From an uncultured SAR324 cluster bacterium (GTDB lineage Bacteria > SAR324 > NAC60-12), in contig CACERX010000029.1 of NCBI GenBank assembly GCA_902562015.1, positions 1 through 20,060 of the forward strand: a stretch of 20,060 nucleotides of DNA, given 5' to 3'. Positions 1 to 8,309 of this stretch are shown here, one piece after another (the first letter of the stretch is position 1; each line of letters opens with the position of its first letter). The notes beneath the pieces were generated by a model. It saw only the letters and a list, made by a program, of their open reading frames with translations, made no database searches and was not told where the DNA came from. The position numbers and the translations under genes were made by a program.

Positions 1-20
1 TGAATACTGAAGATATTTTA

Positions 21-623
21 ATGAAAATTAATACTGCTAAAACTAACCACGAAGTAGCCGAGTTATATGATAAATGGTCCAAAACTTACGATCACGATTT
101 AAAAATAATTCGTCCTGGAAATAAAGGAGCCTTTAAAACAGTAGAATGGTTTGTAAAATACGTCCACATTGATGCCAGTGTGCTGGATGCTGGCTCTGGT
201 ACCGGCGGGGTAGGTGAACTTTTATTCCAAAGAGGTTATCTAAACCTCACCGGAATGGATATTTCATCTGGTATGTTGACTGAAGCCAAAGAAAAGAATA
301 TTTATAAGGAACTTCATCTTGGGGGTCTTGGAGAAGAGTTAAAATTCCCAAAAGATACTTTTGAAGCAGTTATCAGTGTAGGGCTATTTACTCCAGAGCA
401 TCCCCCGCCTACTAACTGTTTTGATGAGTTAATTCGTGTTACAAAGTCTGGCGGCTACATCGTCTTTCTCTTACATAATGGCCTAATTGATGAATTCAAG
501 GTGAAATTAGAAGAGTTGGGAAAAAATGCTAATTGGACACTAGTTGAGAGAAGTCCCATCATTCATACTGTAGCCAAAAGTAAAATCCATCCCGGAAGTC
601 GTGTCCATGTATATCAGGTATGA
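21..623 (+). CDS. Class I SAM-dependent methyltransferase (METTL27-like)
   Basis: A 200-residue soluble protein that most likely transfers a methyl group from S-adenosylmethionine to an unknown small molecule. Seen in the sequence: glycine-rich motif I at residues 54-62 (VLDAGSGTG), an acidic residue at the end of the next strand (D80 in GMDIS), and a later strand GGYIVFLLHNG near 144-154. The N-terminal AELYDKWSKTYDHDL segment is typical of small methyltransferases related to METTL27. The length suits a single Rossmann domain with no extra substrate domain. ATG at 21 is used; no convincing Shine-Dalgarno lies in the 20 bases available upstream. It is separated from the next gene by over 200 bases, so it is probably not co-transcribed with the sugar genes. 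The family is secure; the substrate is unknown. Confidence 0.85.
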   Translation: MKINTAKTNHEVAELYDKWSKTYDHDLKIIRPGNKGAFKTVEWFVKYVHIDASVLDAGSGTGGVGELLFQRGYLNLTGMDISSGMLTEAKEKNIYKELHLGGLGEELKFPKDTFEAVISVGLFTPEHPPPTNCFDELIRVTKSGGYIVFLLHNGLIDEFKVKLEELGKNANWTLVERSPIIHTVAKSKIHPGSRVHVYQV

Positions 624-837
624 TTCATGTCATTAAGTGTTGCATTCTTAGTGTCTTAAGGGAATTGCAGATCTTCTACTAAGTTAAATACCATATTAGC
701 AAAAATAATATTACTTTTTTAATCGTTGTTGATTAATACCAATTGTTTTTTTCCTGATCAATTAAATAGATTGCTCAATAATGGAACAATTTAAAAATCA
801 TAGAATTGGAGCGATTTATTAAAAGAATAATTACAAT

Positions 838-1581
838 ATGGTGATGGAGAATTTTGTAAGACAATTCAAAGATGAAGGATATTTCACCAGTTTGGAACTA
901 TTCAGTCCCAGTGAAATCAAATCCATTTGCTCAATAATTGACAGGATTGAAGCAGGTGAAATTGATTTTCCTCGACATAATATTGAACACGATCCACACA
1001 ATCCATCAAGACTAAGAAAGATTAATGATTTAGCAGAGAATGATTCATTTTTTTTCAATTTTGCAAAAAATCAAAAAATCATTGAATTAGTGAAGAAGTG
1101 TATAGGTAAAGATATTAAACTTTTTGGTGATCAATTATTTATGAAGCCGCCTGGAGGTATTGAAAAAACTCGGCATCAGGATTCACCGTATTTTCCTATT
1201 GAACCAATGGAGCTTATATCTTGTTGGATAGCATTGGATAATGTTACTGAACAAAATGGATGTATGTGGTTGATCCCAAAAAGTCATTTCTGGGGAGCGA
1301 TTGAACACAGTGAAAAGTGGATGGTGGGAACCCGCGAAGATATGTGTATACCTGAAAAAAATCTTCCTGATTTCAAGGAAATACCAATTCTCCTGAAATC
1401 AGGCAGCGCCTCGTTTCATCATAGTTTAATTGTTCACAGATCAGGTGCAAACAAGACAAAGCAACCCCGTCGCGGTTGGGCAATTCATTACATGAGTTCA
1501 AAATCCAGATGGACTGGAGACATAGACAGTAAACCAGACTTTAAGCTGATCAATGGTAAGTCATTCCCAGGTTGTGTTTGA
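838..1581 (+). CDS. PhyH-family Fe(II)/2-oxoglutarate dioxygenase (copy 1)
   Basis: A phytanoyl-CoA dioxygenase (PhyH) family protein of 247 residues, expected to hydroxylate or oxidatively cleave a small substrate using Fe(II), O2 and 2-oxoglutarate in the cytoplasm. The iron-binding facial triad is visible as HQD (H113, D115) and a distal histidine H200 in LIVHRSGA, followed by arginines 211-212 that could hold 2-oxoglutarate. The ISCWIALDNVTEQNGCMWLIPKSH segment after HQD is typical of the family. ATG 838 and ATG 844 are two codons apart; 844 (MENFVRQF) is equally plausible, and neither has a clear Shine-Dalgarno. It converges on the solute-binding protein gene on the opposite strand. It is only distantly similar to the other three PhyH proteins here. 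The substrate cannot be told from sequence. Confidence 0.85.
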   Translation: MVMENFVRQFKDEGYFTSLELFSPSEIKSICSIIDRIEAGEIDFPRHNIEHDPHNPSRLRKINDLAENDSFFFNFAKNQKIIELVKKCIGKDIKLFGDQLFMKPPGGIEKTRHQDSPYFPIEPMELISCWIALDNVTEQNGCMWLIPKSHFWGAIEHSEKWMVGTREDMCIPEKNLPDFKEIPILLKSGSASFHHSLIVHRSGANKTKQPRRGWAIHYMSSKSRWTGDIDSKPDFKLINGKSFPGCV

Positions 1582-1724
1582 ATGGGACTTTAGGTAGGTG
1601 AATAATTCCCCGATTACTTAATTATTAAACTTTACTTGTTCTTAGCAATCGGCATACAGAATTATTGTATTGGCCTATTTAAAAATTTTGTTATTTCCTT
1701 TCCGTAAAAATATTTTTTTTTAAA

Positions 1725-1755
1725 GGGGGGCCAAACTTAAACCTATACACCCCCC
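1725..1755. terminator. G6/C6 stem-loop between convergent genes
   Basis: GGGGGG at 1725-1730 pairs with CCCCCC at 1750-1755, with one further A-T pair outside and a loop of about 19 bases. It lies between the stop of the PhyH gene on the plus strand and the stop of the binding-protein gene on the minus strand. A transcript from the minus strand would meet the hairpin and then a short U run. It could serve as a shared terminator, but neither flank has a classical long U tract. Confidence 0.35.
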
Positions 1756-1787
1756 TAAATAAACGAATCTAAGCTACAAGCCTTAAT

Positions 1788-3473
1788 TTATGGCTTTCTG
1801 TAACCAGGATGTCCAAGCCCACTAGGAGTTTTGGGACGAACTGAAACAGTATTCTTTGAATTTTCGCAAATGAAAACGTTTTCAAAATTTCGATATCCGA
1901 AGTGCTGATCAGTCCATGGTTCTACAGTATTACAGACTTTTGGTTTGACCATATTAAACTTTGTCCTATTCCAAAAGGGGAGAGCTGGTACTTCTTCATT
2001 AAAAATCTCCTGCATTTCGAAAAAGATCTTCTTAAGTTCGTCTCCACCACTACGGGAAGCTTTTGTCATTAGATCGTGGTACTTGGAGTTGTTGTATTTT
2101 CCATAATTCCAAGTGCCTTCAGGACCAAAATATGCCATGTGATCCCCAATAACATCTCTTGAATATCCAGTTAACCACAATTCGAGTTCCCCTGCCTGTC
2201 CTGCTTTTTCCAAGTCAGGCCATGGCATCTGACGGACTTTCGTTTTGATGCCCACTCGAGTTAAATACATTTGAACAAAGGCCAACCAATCCAGAGCCTC
2301 CTGAGAGGTGTAGTATGTGGAAAGATCGACTACTTGATTTGGATCCCAGCCAGCTTCTTTCAATAAGGCTCTGGCCTTTTCAGGGTCATATGGGTAACGT
2401 TTTGCATTCGGATTGTACATTGGATGACCTTCAGGAAATAAGCTGTCCATTGGATCTCTTATTCCTGGTATAAGAGTATCTATCAGCTGCTGCCGGTTAA
2501 TGGCGTAGTTTAGAGCTTGTCGAACCCGTTTGTCCTGAAAGTAGGGCCTGTCAGTAATGTTGATGTAATTTGGACTTAAAGGTGTTCCTCGTAACATTAC
2601 ATTACCCTCTGGATTAGCTCCGAAGCGCTTTACCTCTTCTGCAGTCAGGAAAGAGAGCACGTCAACTTCACCTTTCTCAAAGGCAAGCGTTGATGTTTCG
2701 TGTTCTTTAAAAAGTCTGAAAACTATCCGATCCAGATGTGGCCTGCCTGCCCAGTAATTCTCATTAGCCACGTAGGAAACATACTGTGCCTCAACAAACT
2801 CCTCCATCTTAAAGGGACCTGTACCTACTCTTACCTCTGGGGAAAACCAGTCTAATTTTGGTAATTCTTCCCATGAATATTTTGTAAAAAGATGTTCTGG
2901 CAGTATGTACACCTTCCCAACAACATCAAAAAACTGACCATTGGGAACAGCTGTCTCAAGTACTATAGTATGATCATCAATTACCTTTACTCCAGCGATT
3001 TTTTTCGTTTTTCCATCTATAAAATCTTGGGCTCCTTTTAGCTCTTTCAATCGTGCTGCACCCGATAAAAAATCTGATCCCTCGGCTTCAGGCTTCATAG
3101 TAAGCCTTATGCTCCACTCAACATCCTTAGCTGTGAAAGGAGTCCCGTCATGAAATTTTACACCTTTTCTCAAGTGGAATGTTCCCTTCGTTTTGTCTTT
3201 TGAAACTTCCCAGTGAGTTGCAAGGTCCGGTATCAATTTATCGTTGTAAGGATCATTGATGTAGAGATTACCAAACACAGGCGTTATTACAGTGTGAGCT
3301 TCGGAAGATTTCCAGGGATAAGGCAAGGCCCAATCAGTCCCGATTGTCATTGTTCCTCCATCCCTCGGTTGACAGTCGCAGACATTCATACTCCCTGCTT
3401 CTAGGGGACTTGAAGCATTAACTGTACTACCTAAAAAGAGTGTGCATAAAAATATACTGAATTTTTTTAACAT
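1788..3473 (-). CDS. ABC transporter solute-binding protein, family 5 (peptide/oligosaccharide type)
   Basis: A 561-residue extracytoplasmic binding protein of the SBP_bac_5 (DppA/OppA) class, which captures peptides, oligosaccharides or related solutes and hands them to an ABC permease. The N-terminus has a signal peptide: lysines 3-4, a hydrophobic stretch to about residue 16, and a likely cleavage after VNA near residue 20. Family signatures seen include DLATHWEVSKD, FHLRKGVKFHDGTPFTAKDVEWSIRL and the later KRVRQALNYAINRQQL. Length is normal for the family. The start is supported by GAGG on the minus strand (complement of 3479-3482), five bases before ATG. No permease or ATPase of this system is adjacent, so it is an orphan here. 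It is divergent from the dehydrogenase/dehydratase pair, with a 166-base shared promoter region. The ligand is unknown; a sugar-acid or glycoside ligand is possible given its neighbours. Confidence 0.9.
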   Translation of the reverse strand: MLKKFSIFLCTLFLGSTVNASSPLEAGSMNVCDCQPRDGGTMTIGTDWALPYPWKSSEAHTVITPVFGNLYINDPYNDKLIPDLATHWEVSKDKTKGTFHLRKGVKFHDGTPFTAKDVEWSIRLTMKPEAEGSDFLSGAARLKELKGAQDFIDGKTKKIAGVKVIDDHTIVLETAVPNGQFFDVVGKVYILPEHLFTKYSWEELPKLDWFSPEVRVGTGPFKMEEFVEAQYVSYVANENYWAGRPHLDRIVFRLFKEHETSTLAFEKGEVDVLSFLTAEEVKRFGANPEGNVMLRGTPLSPNYINITDRPYFQDKRVRQALNYAINRQQLIDTLIPGIRDPMDSLFPEGHPMYNPNAKRYPYDPEKARALLKEAGWDPNQVVDLSTYYTSQEALDWLAFVQMYLTRVGIKTKVRQMPWPDLEKAGQAGELELWLTGYSRDVIGDHMAYFGPEGTWNYGKYNNSKYHDLMTKASRSGGDELKKIFFEMQEIFNEEVPALPFWNRTKFNMVKPKVCNTVEPWTDQHFGYRNFENVFICENSKNTVSVRPKTPSGLGHPGYRKP

Positions 3474-3592
3474 ACTTACCTCTTAAAAAAATGTTAATGA
3501 TACATAAATTGAACAAACATATCGCCTGAATCTAGAAGATGTGTCAAGATTATTTTATTTTTTTATCTATTTTTGGGAAAATATATAAATCA

Positions 3593-3615
3593 AGTTTATT
3601 AAAAAAGTATAAACT
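3593..3615. promoter_or_regulatory. Inverted repeat in divergent promoter region
   Basis: Perfect seven-base arms AGTTTAT (3593-3599) and ATAAACT (3609-3615) are separated by nine bases. The repeat ends 24 bases before the ATG of the hydroxyacid dehydrogenase gene and lies between it and the divergent binding-protein gene. It could be an operator controlling one or both genes. The region is very AT-rich, so chance is a real alternative. Confidence 0.3.
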
Positions 3616-3639
3616 CACATTTATTAATAATTAGATAAT

Positions 3640-4572
3640 ATGAAAATTTTTGTTAGTAATACTCTGAATGAAACAGAGAGGAAACAACTTTTGGCAGAAG
3701 GATTGGATGATGTTTTCTTCTTACACAATGAATTTGATGAAAAAGATGAACCTCATGAGGAGTTTCTTGAGTCAAACATCTGTTTCGGGAATGTTCCCCC
3801 TTCTTGGTTAGCTAAGAATCCCAATCTAGAATGGATTCAGCTTGTCTCAGTGGGATTTGGGGAATACCTGGACCTAAATTGGGAAAAATTATCACTGCAG
3901 ATTCGTATGACCAATCTAGCAGGGTTTTTTGCAGAACCAGTTGCTCAATCAATGCTTGCAGGACTTCTTGCCATTTACCGCGGAATTGACAAGTTAACTT
4001 TGCTCAAGGAGTCAGTGAAATGGGTGGGAGATCCAATACGTGAGGACCTTAAAACCCTTGGCAACAGTAAAGTGCTGCTTTTTGGATACGGGTCTATAAA
4101 TCAGCGTTTTTCTCAACTGATTGAACCCTTTGGATGTCAAGTGAATCACCTAGATGATCAGTCCACACTGGATGAACTTGATCAAATCCTCCCTACAGCG
4201 GATATTGTCATCAGCACAGTCCCTGATACTTATATAACCCGCGGAATTTTTGACAAAACACGGCTACAAAGATTTAAGCAGGAGGCAGTTTTCATGAATT
4301 TCGGCAGGGGTTCTGTGGTAGATGAATATGCATTAATAGAAATCCTCATGCAGAAGCGTATAAGGGGGGCCGTGATCGATGTAACCATGGACGAGCCCCT
4401 TCCTGAAAATCACGGTTTGTGGAAATGTCCGAATACCATCATTACCCAGCATTCAGGAGGAGGAACAGCGGATGAAGTGCCGAGAAAGATTGAATGGTTT
4501 AGCAATAATTTGAAGCGTTACCGCAATGGTGAGACACTGCAGGGAATTGTTGATTTTGAAAGAGGATACTGA
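3640..4572 (+). CDS. D-isomer-specific 2-hydroxyacid dehydrogenase, NAD-binding
   Basis: A 310-residue cytoplasmic oxidoreductase of the D-2-hydroxyacid dehydrogenase family (2-ketoacid to or from D-2-hydroxyacid with NAD(P)H). The Rossmann motif is at 149-154 (GYGSIN); the third glycine of the usual GxGxxG is replaced by asparagine. The catalytic triad is present: R223 in GRGSVVDE, E252 in DVTMDEPLP and H271 in IITQHSGG. Length matches the glyoxylate/hydroxypyruvate reductase-like group. The last base of its TGA is the first base of the next gene's ATG, so the two are almost certainly co-transcribed and translationally coupled. The partner is a sugar-acid dehydratase-like protein, so it may reduce or oxidise a 2-keto-3-deoxy sugar acid. 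That role is inference. No clear Shine-Dalgarno precedes ATG 3640. Confidence 0.88.
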   Translation: MKIFVSNTLNETERKQLLAEGLDDVFFLHNEFDEKDEPHEEFLESNICFGNVPPSWLAKNPNLEWIQLVSVGFGEYLDLNWEKLSLQIRMTNLAGFFAEPVAQSMLAGLLAIYRGIDKLTLLKESVKWVGDPIREDLKTLGNSKVLLFGYGSINQRFSQLIEPFGCQVNHLDDQSTLDELDQILPTADIVISTVPDTYITRGIFDKTRLQRFKQEAVFMNFGRGSVVDEYALIEILMQKRIRGAVIDVTMDEPLPENHGLWKCPNTIITQHSGGGTADEVPRKIEWFSNNLKRYRNGETLQGIVDFERGY

Positions 4573-5765
4573 TGCCCAAAATTGAAAACATAAGATGTGT
4601 CTTACTTAGTTCTCCCTATGCCGATGCTGATGAACCAGAAATCAAAGAATGCTTCCCAAATGGTCCGAAAAGAACTATAGGTATGATCGAAGTAACCCTG
4701 GACAACGGAGTCCGTGGTCTCGGAGAAGGCTATCTTGCGGTCTTTGCACCTAAGGTTTTCGAATCTATTGTCGAATTGTGTTCTCCATATTTATTACATA
4801 AGGAAGCCTTTGATTTAGAACAGAGAGTAAGTGATCTCTGCAGGGTCTGTGATTACTGGTCCTTGCAGGGTGCGGCTCGTCACGTTACAAGTGCTTTTGA
4901 GATTGCTTTAGCTGATGCTAAGGCCAAATCGTATGGGATTCCGGTTCACCAACTATTTGGTAAAGTTAAGCTTGAAGCAATTCGCATGTATGGTAGTGGT
5001 GGATGCTGTGATCAAAAAGACCATTTTATTCGAGAACTAGAAATGCTAGAGGGATTGGGAATTAACCTCTATAAGATTAGAGCTGTTAAAGAAGACATTC
5101 GAAGAACTGCGTGGATACTTGAAGAAGCTGGACAAAGAGGTATTGAAATCGGTGTTGATATGTGTCAGAACCTTACAGACCCACCTCAAGATGTAAAAGA
5201 AGTTGTTGATTACGTTAAGGCAGTTGGTAACCTGACTGAAAAAAATATTGTCTTTCTTGAAGAAGCAATAGGGCCAGCAAATCCCGATGGATTTAAAGCC
5301 CTGCGTGACTGTGTTACTCCTAAGATTTGTGGAGGAGAGATTATCACCACTCCGAAAGAAATGATCGATCGCATAAACAATAATATCTATGATTTTGTCC
5401 AGCCTGATGCTTCAGTTATAGGGGGGATTGGGGCCGTAATGAAAGTTTTTTCAGCTGCAAAACAAAAGGGTACAGACGTGGTTGTTCATGCCTGGGGTGG
5501 CCCAGTTGCCATAATGGCAAGTTACCACGCAGCTTTTGCCGGAGGAGGTAGTCTGGTGGAATATCCTATGCTGTCCTTTCCTTTAGGAGATGAAATGCTT
5601 GGCGACACATTGAAAATCAGTGAAGGGAATCTTAAGTGTCCGGATGGTCCTGGATTGGGGGTCAATCTTAGCGAAGATATTGAAAGACGTTATCCTTTTG
5701 ATGAAACAGCTGTTTATTCATGTAAGACACTTGAATGGAATAAATCACCAGAAACTTACTGGTAG
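4572..5765 (+). CDS. Enolase-superfamily (mandelate racemase/muconate lactonizing type) enzyme, probable sugar-acid dehydratase
   Basis: A 397-residue enzyme of the MR/MLE branch of the enolase superfamily. These enzymes abstract the proton alpha to a carboxylate using Mg2+, and many dehydrate aldonic acids to 2-keto-3-deoxy acids. Metal ligands read as D196 (GVDMCQN), E230 (FLEEAIGP) and E256 (CGGEIIT). Candidate acid/base residues are K168 (YKIR), D279 (QPDAS) and H306 (VVHAWGG), so both a barrel lysine and a histidine are present. It is clearly different from the L-rhamnonate dehydratase later in the window, so it should have another substrate. AGAGG at 4561-4565 lies six bases before the ATG and supports the start, which overlaps the stop of the preceding dehydrogenase by one base. 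The exact substrate, whether an aldonate, uronate or amino-acid derivative, is not determined. Confidence 0.88.
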   Translation: MPKIENIRCVLLSSPYADADEPEIKECFPNGPKRTIGMIEVTLDNGVRGLGEGYLAVFAPKVFESIVELCSPYLLHKEAFDLEQRVSDLCRVCDYWSLQGAARHVTSAFEIALADAKAKSYGIPVHQLFGKVKLEAIRMYGSGGCCDQKDHFIRELEMLEGLGINLYKIRAVKEDIRRTAWILEEAGQRGIEIGVDMCQNLTDPPQDVKEVVDYVKAVGNLTEKNIVFLEEAIGPANPDGFKALRDCVTPKICGGEIITTPKEMIDRINNNIYDFVQPDASVIGGIGAVMKVFSAAKQKGTDVVVHAWGGPVAIMASYHAAFAGGGSLVEYPMLSFPLGDEMLGDTLKISEGNLKCPDGPGLGVNLSEDIERRYPFDETAVYSCKTLEWNKSPETYW

Positions 5766-5861
5766 AAAATTTTTTTTTTGAAAATAGATTATATAAGAAA
5801 AATTTAACCTGAAGTAACAATTAGAATTAAGATCACAATTATTATAACTGAATAACTAAGA

Positions 5862-6740
5862 TTACTCCCAAAATATCTCATGCTTTGTGGTTTTTAAATT
5901 CGGAAAACTATCCCAATAATGCGCTGTTGGGCTGTCACACCACTCTTTTTCTAGAATTTCCCATCTGAAAGGCTCGCCCAAGTCATAGAAGTGAGGCAAG
6001 AGCCACTCTTCGTCTATTACGTGGCTTTCTCCGGTATAACGAAAATCAACAGAAAGCCGTAGTAAATCTTTAGTTATGTTTGGAGCTGCAGAATGTATGG
6101 TAAGCATTTTGAAAATCAGAATATCCCCGTTGGTGTAGTCAGATTGGACCCATTCAAGACTGGGATCTACATTGACGGTTCTGCCGCCAGGTCCAGCTGA
6201 AGGCCGTGGTCCTAGGAACCCAGCTTTGTGACTCCTCTCTAAAAGTTTCAATCCTCCAACTTCTGAAGGTATATCACCCAGTGGCACCCAACAACTGAGT
6301 GTATCGACTGAACCTCGAACAAAAATCCAGTCCTGATGCGGTGGGGTAGCACGTTCATTATCGCGGGGGAATGCTATACGACCGATAGTCGCAGGAAAGG
6401 GGAATACAGACTCCTGAAAAATAGTTTCCATGATGCTTAAGATATTTTTATTTAACTTTAAACGATGGAAAGCTTCCAGAGCCTGAATTTTAGCATATAC
6501 TGGTACATATTCGTCATCCCTTTCCATAATCGGTGGACGATCAGTCTGTCCGTCAATAAAGTTGGATCCATGTCTAAGCCAACCGGCTTCCTCACAAATT
6601 TCCAAGATTTGATATCTCAAGTTTAGAACCTCTTCTTTTGGTAGAATGGATCTCAGAAATAAATAACCGTCATCTCGAAGTCGCTTGCGTAGACCTGATG
6701 GATCCTCAAGAAGATCGTTAGATTCTTTGAAAAATTTCAT
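5862..6740 (-). CDS. PhyH-family Fe(II)/2-oxoglutarate dioxygenase (copy 2)
   Basis: A 292-residue PhyH-family oxygenase. The facial triad is H135 and D137 (PPHQDWIF) plus H216 (LTIHSAAPN), with R228 as the likely 2-oxoglutarate-binding arginine. The SCWVPLGDIPSEVGGLKLLERSHK segment is the typical family core. By hand alignment it is about 72% identical over its first 240 residues, without gaps, to the copy at 17220-18092, so these two are recent paralogs with probably related substrates. It is transcribed away from the rhamnose operon, and the two share an upstream region of about 450 bases that contains a dyad (6768-6804). The substrate is unknown. The conserved active site argues that it is a functional enzyme and not a remnant. 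Confidence 0.9.
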   Translation of the reverse strand: MKFFKESNDLLEDPSGLRKRLRDDGYLFLRSILPKEEVLNLRYQILEICEEAGWLRHGSNFIDGQTDRPPIMERDDEYVPVYAKIQALEAFHRLKLNKNILSIMETIFQESVFPFPATIGRIAFPRDNERATPPHQDWIFVRGSVDTLSCWVPLGDIPSEVGGLKLLERSHKAGFLGPRPSAGPGGRTVNVDPSLEWVQSDYTNGDILIFKMLTIHSAAPNITKDLLRLSVDFRYTGESHVIDEEWLLPHFYDLGEPFRWEILEKEWCDSPTAHYWDSFPNLKTTKHEIFWE

Positions 6741-7188
6741 TTCTTAACCTTATTTAAAAAGTTTTAATCAATTTAAACTATCACTGTTAAGTGGTCTAAA
6801 TTGAATGATAGGACATCATTATATTTATATAGTCTTGCAAAAATTATTTTAAAGCATGATGATTCATTTTCAAAAATTATAAGAATAAGATCTGATATAG
6901 ATCACCTTGCGGTTAATATAAAATATTGCCAGCAAAAACTATTCAAAGATTCTTTTACTTTTAAATTATTTAGAATTAAATATCTTTTATTTTCCCTAAA
7001 ATCCAACAAAATTCTAATAAAATAAAGTTTCATACGCACGAAGGGTAAGAATAAAGATGCTATTGATCTATAATTTTTTGAAGATGGTTGATTTTTACTC
7101 TCAAAATTTCGAGAATTCTTATAAGCAGGGCAGGAGTTTCACGCATTATGAAAAAATAATCCAAAACATTTAACAGATTAAATAAATT
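6741..7188. other. Divergent intergenic region (no gene supported)
   Basis: This 448-base AT-rich stretch separates the minus-strand PhyH gene from rhaM. The only open frame of note (6801-7025, TTG start) encodes a lysine/isoleucine-rich peptide with no recognisable motif, and I treat it as non-coding. The region holds the dyad at 6768-6804 and an eight-base palindrome AGAATTCT at 7112-7119. Promoters for both flanking genes should lie here, but I see no strong -35/-10 pair. Confidence 0.6.
6768..6804. promoter_or_regulatory. Nested dyad upstream of PhyH copy 2 and rhaM
   Basis: Outer arms TCAATTTA (6768-6775) and TAAATTGA (6797-6804) are perfect eight-base complements. A second, nearly concentric pair, CACT (6782-6785) and AGTG (6790-6793), sits inside around GTTA. 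The element begins 27 bases upstream of the PhyH copy 2 start codon. It could be an operator or a leader hairpin for that gene. The function is inferred only from symmetry and position. Confidence 0.35.
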
Positions 7189-7515
7189 ATGAATGAAAAA
7201 TTTAGCAAATTTGCCTTCAAGATGCAACTGAATGAGGGAGAGGCTGAAGAGTATCAAAAGCGTCATGATGAGATCTGGCCTGAACTCGTTGATTTACTTC
7301 ATGATGCTGGTATTTCGGATTACAGCATTTTTCTGGATGAAGAAACTCATATCCTTTTCGGAGTACTCAGGAGAACAAAAAATCATAAAATGAATCAGCT
7401 GCCAGAGCAGGAAGTCATGCAGCGCTGGTGGAAGTTCATGAGTGACATCATGAAAACGAACTCAGATAATTCCCCATGGGTTCAACCACTGAAACATGTG
7501 TTCTATTTAAATTGA
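7189..7515 (+). CDS. rhaM: L-rhamnose mutarotase
   Basis: A 108-residue protein that interconverts the alpha and beta anomers of L-rhamnose, supplying the anomer used by the next enzyme. It matches the known RhaM family almost end to end: [20 protein letters not shown] at the N-terminus with the catalytic-type H26, then [12 protein letters not shown], then [26 protein letters not shown] at the C-terminus. Length is nearly identical to the 104-residue Escherichia coli protein as I recall it. It is the first gene of a run of six same-strand genes; the next start is 13 bases downstream. This gene is the strongest single indicator that the operon handles L-rhamnose and not another deoxysugar. ATG 7189 has no clear Shine-Dalgarno, but the conserved N-terminus fits this start. 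Confidence 0.95.
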   Translation: MNEKFSKFAFKMQLNEGEAEEYQKRHDEIWPELVDLLHDAGISDYSIFLDEETHILFGVLRRTKNHKMNQLPEQEVMQRWWKFMSDIMKTNSDNSPWVQPLKHVFYLN

Positions 7516-7528
7516 TTTTAAAGGAAAT

Positions 7529-8293
7529 ATGCGTTTAAAAAATAAAAGAGCTATCATAACGGGAGCCGGCACAGGTATTGGTCGTTCTATTGCTGAGCGA
7601 TTTTGCACAGAGGGAGCAGAAGTTATGGTTGCGGAAATTGAAATAGAGGGAGGTAAAGAGACCGTAAAACAAATCATTAAATCTGGTGGGAAAGCACTAT
7701 TTCAAGAAACCGATACATCTAAGGAGGATTCTGTACAATCTATGATAGAAGCAACAGTTTCTGAATTTGGCGGTATTGATATTGTAGTTAACAATGCAGC
7801 TGCATTTGTATTTGGTGCAATCGAGAATACTGGGCCTGAAGAGTGGGCAAAAGTCCTCAGCGTTAATGTTCTGGGCTACGCAAACACTATTAAATCGGCA
7901 CTCCCTTTTCTTAAAAAATCTAACAAAGCTGCTATTGTAAATGTAGCTTCGGTTAGTTCCTTCATTGCCCAACCTGAATTCTTGCCATATAACACATCTA
8001 AAGGAGCAATTTCTCAAATGACTCGCTGCCTTGCAATGGACCTCGCAAAATACAACATAAGGGTTAATGCGGTTTGCCCTGGTGCTATTTACACTCGAGC
8101 AAGTGAAAGACATATGGACTTTATCGGGATTGACCACCAAGAGGGTCGTGAGCTTTTTGGGCAGGATGCACTGATGAAACGAATGGGAACACCAGATGAA
8201 ATAGCAAACGGTGTCCTATTTCTCGCTTCGGAAGAAGCGTCTTTTATTACCGGCGAACATCTCGTAATTGATGGAGGTGCGACACTAGACTGA
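7529..8293 (+). CDS. SDR-family dehydrogenase, probable L-rhamnose 1-dehydrogenase
   Basis: A 254-residue classical short-chain dehydrogenase. Cofactor motif TGAGTGIG is at 11-18, NNAA at 88-91, and the catalytic set S141, Y154, K158 (YNTSK) is intact. An acidic residue at the end of the second strand (E36) favours NAD+ over NADP+. Placed directly after the mutarotase and ahead of the rhamnonate dehydratase, its most likely job is the first oxidation, L-rhamnose to L-rhamnono-lactone. AAGGA at 7521-7525 lies just before ATG 7529. The adjacent SDR gene is a different paralog, and either could in principle perform the C1 or the C4 oxidation. I assign C1 to this one by gene order, and that assignment is moderately secure. 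Confidence 0.85.
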   Translation: MRLKNKRAIITGAGTGIGRSIAERFCTEGAEVMVAEIEIEGGKETVKQIIKSGGKALFQETDTSKEDSVQSMIEATVSEFGGIDIVVNNAAAFVFGAIENTGPEEWAKVLSVNVLGYANTIKSALPFLKKSNKAAIVNVASVSSFIAQPEFLPYNTSKGAISQMTRCLAMDLAKYNIRVNAVCPGAIYTRASERHMDFIGIDHQEGRELFGQDALMKRMGTPDEIANGVLFLASEEASFITGEHLVIDGGATLD

Positions 8294-8309
8294 ATAATTG
8301 AGAATTAGA

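Noticed and set aside
6801..7025. 74-codon open frame upstream of rhaM
   Set aside because: TTG start, lysine/isoleucine/phenylalanine-rich composition typical of translated AT-rich DNA, no motif, no ribosome binding site.
7697..8140. 147-codon minus-strand frame inside the first SDR gene
   Set aside because: Lies wholly inside an SDR gene with intact motifs; no recognisable domain and cysteine/arginine-rich composition of a shadow frame.
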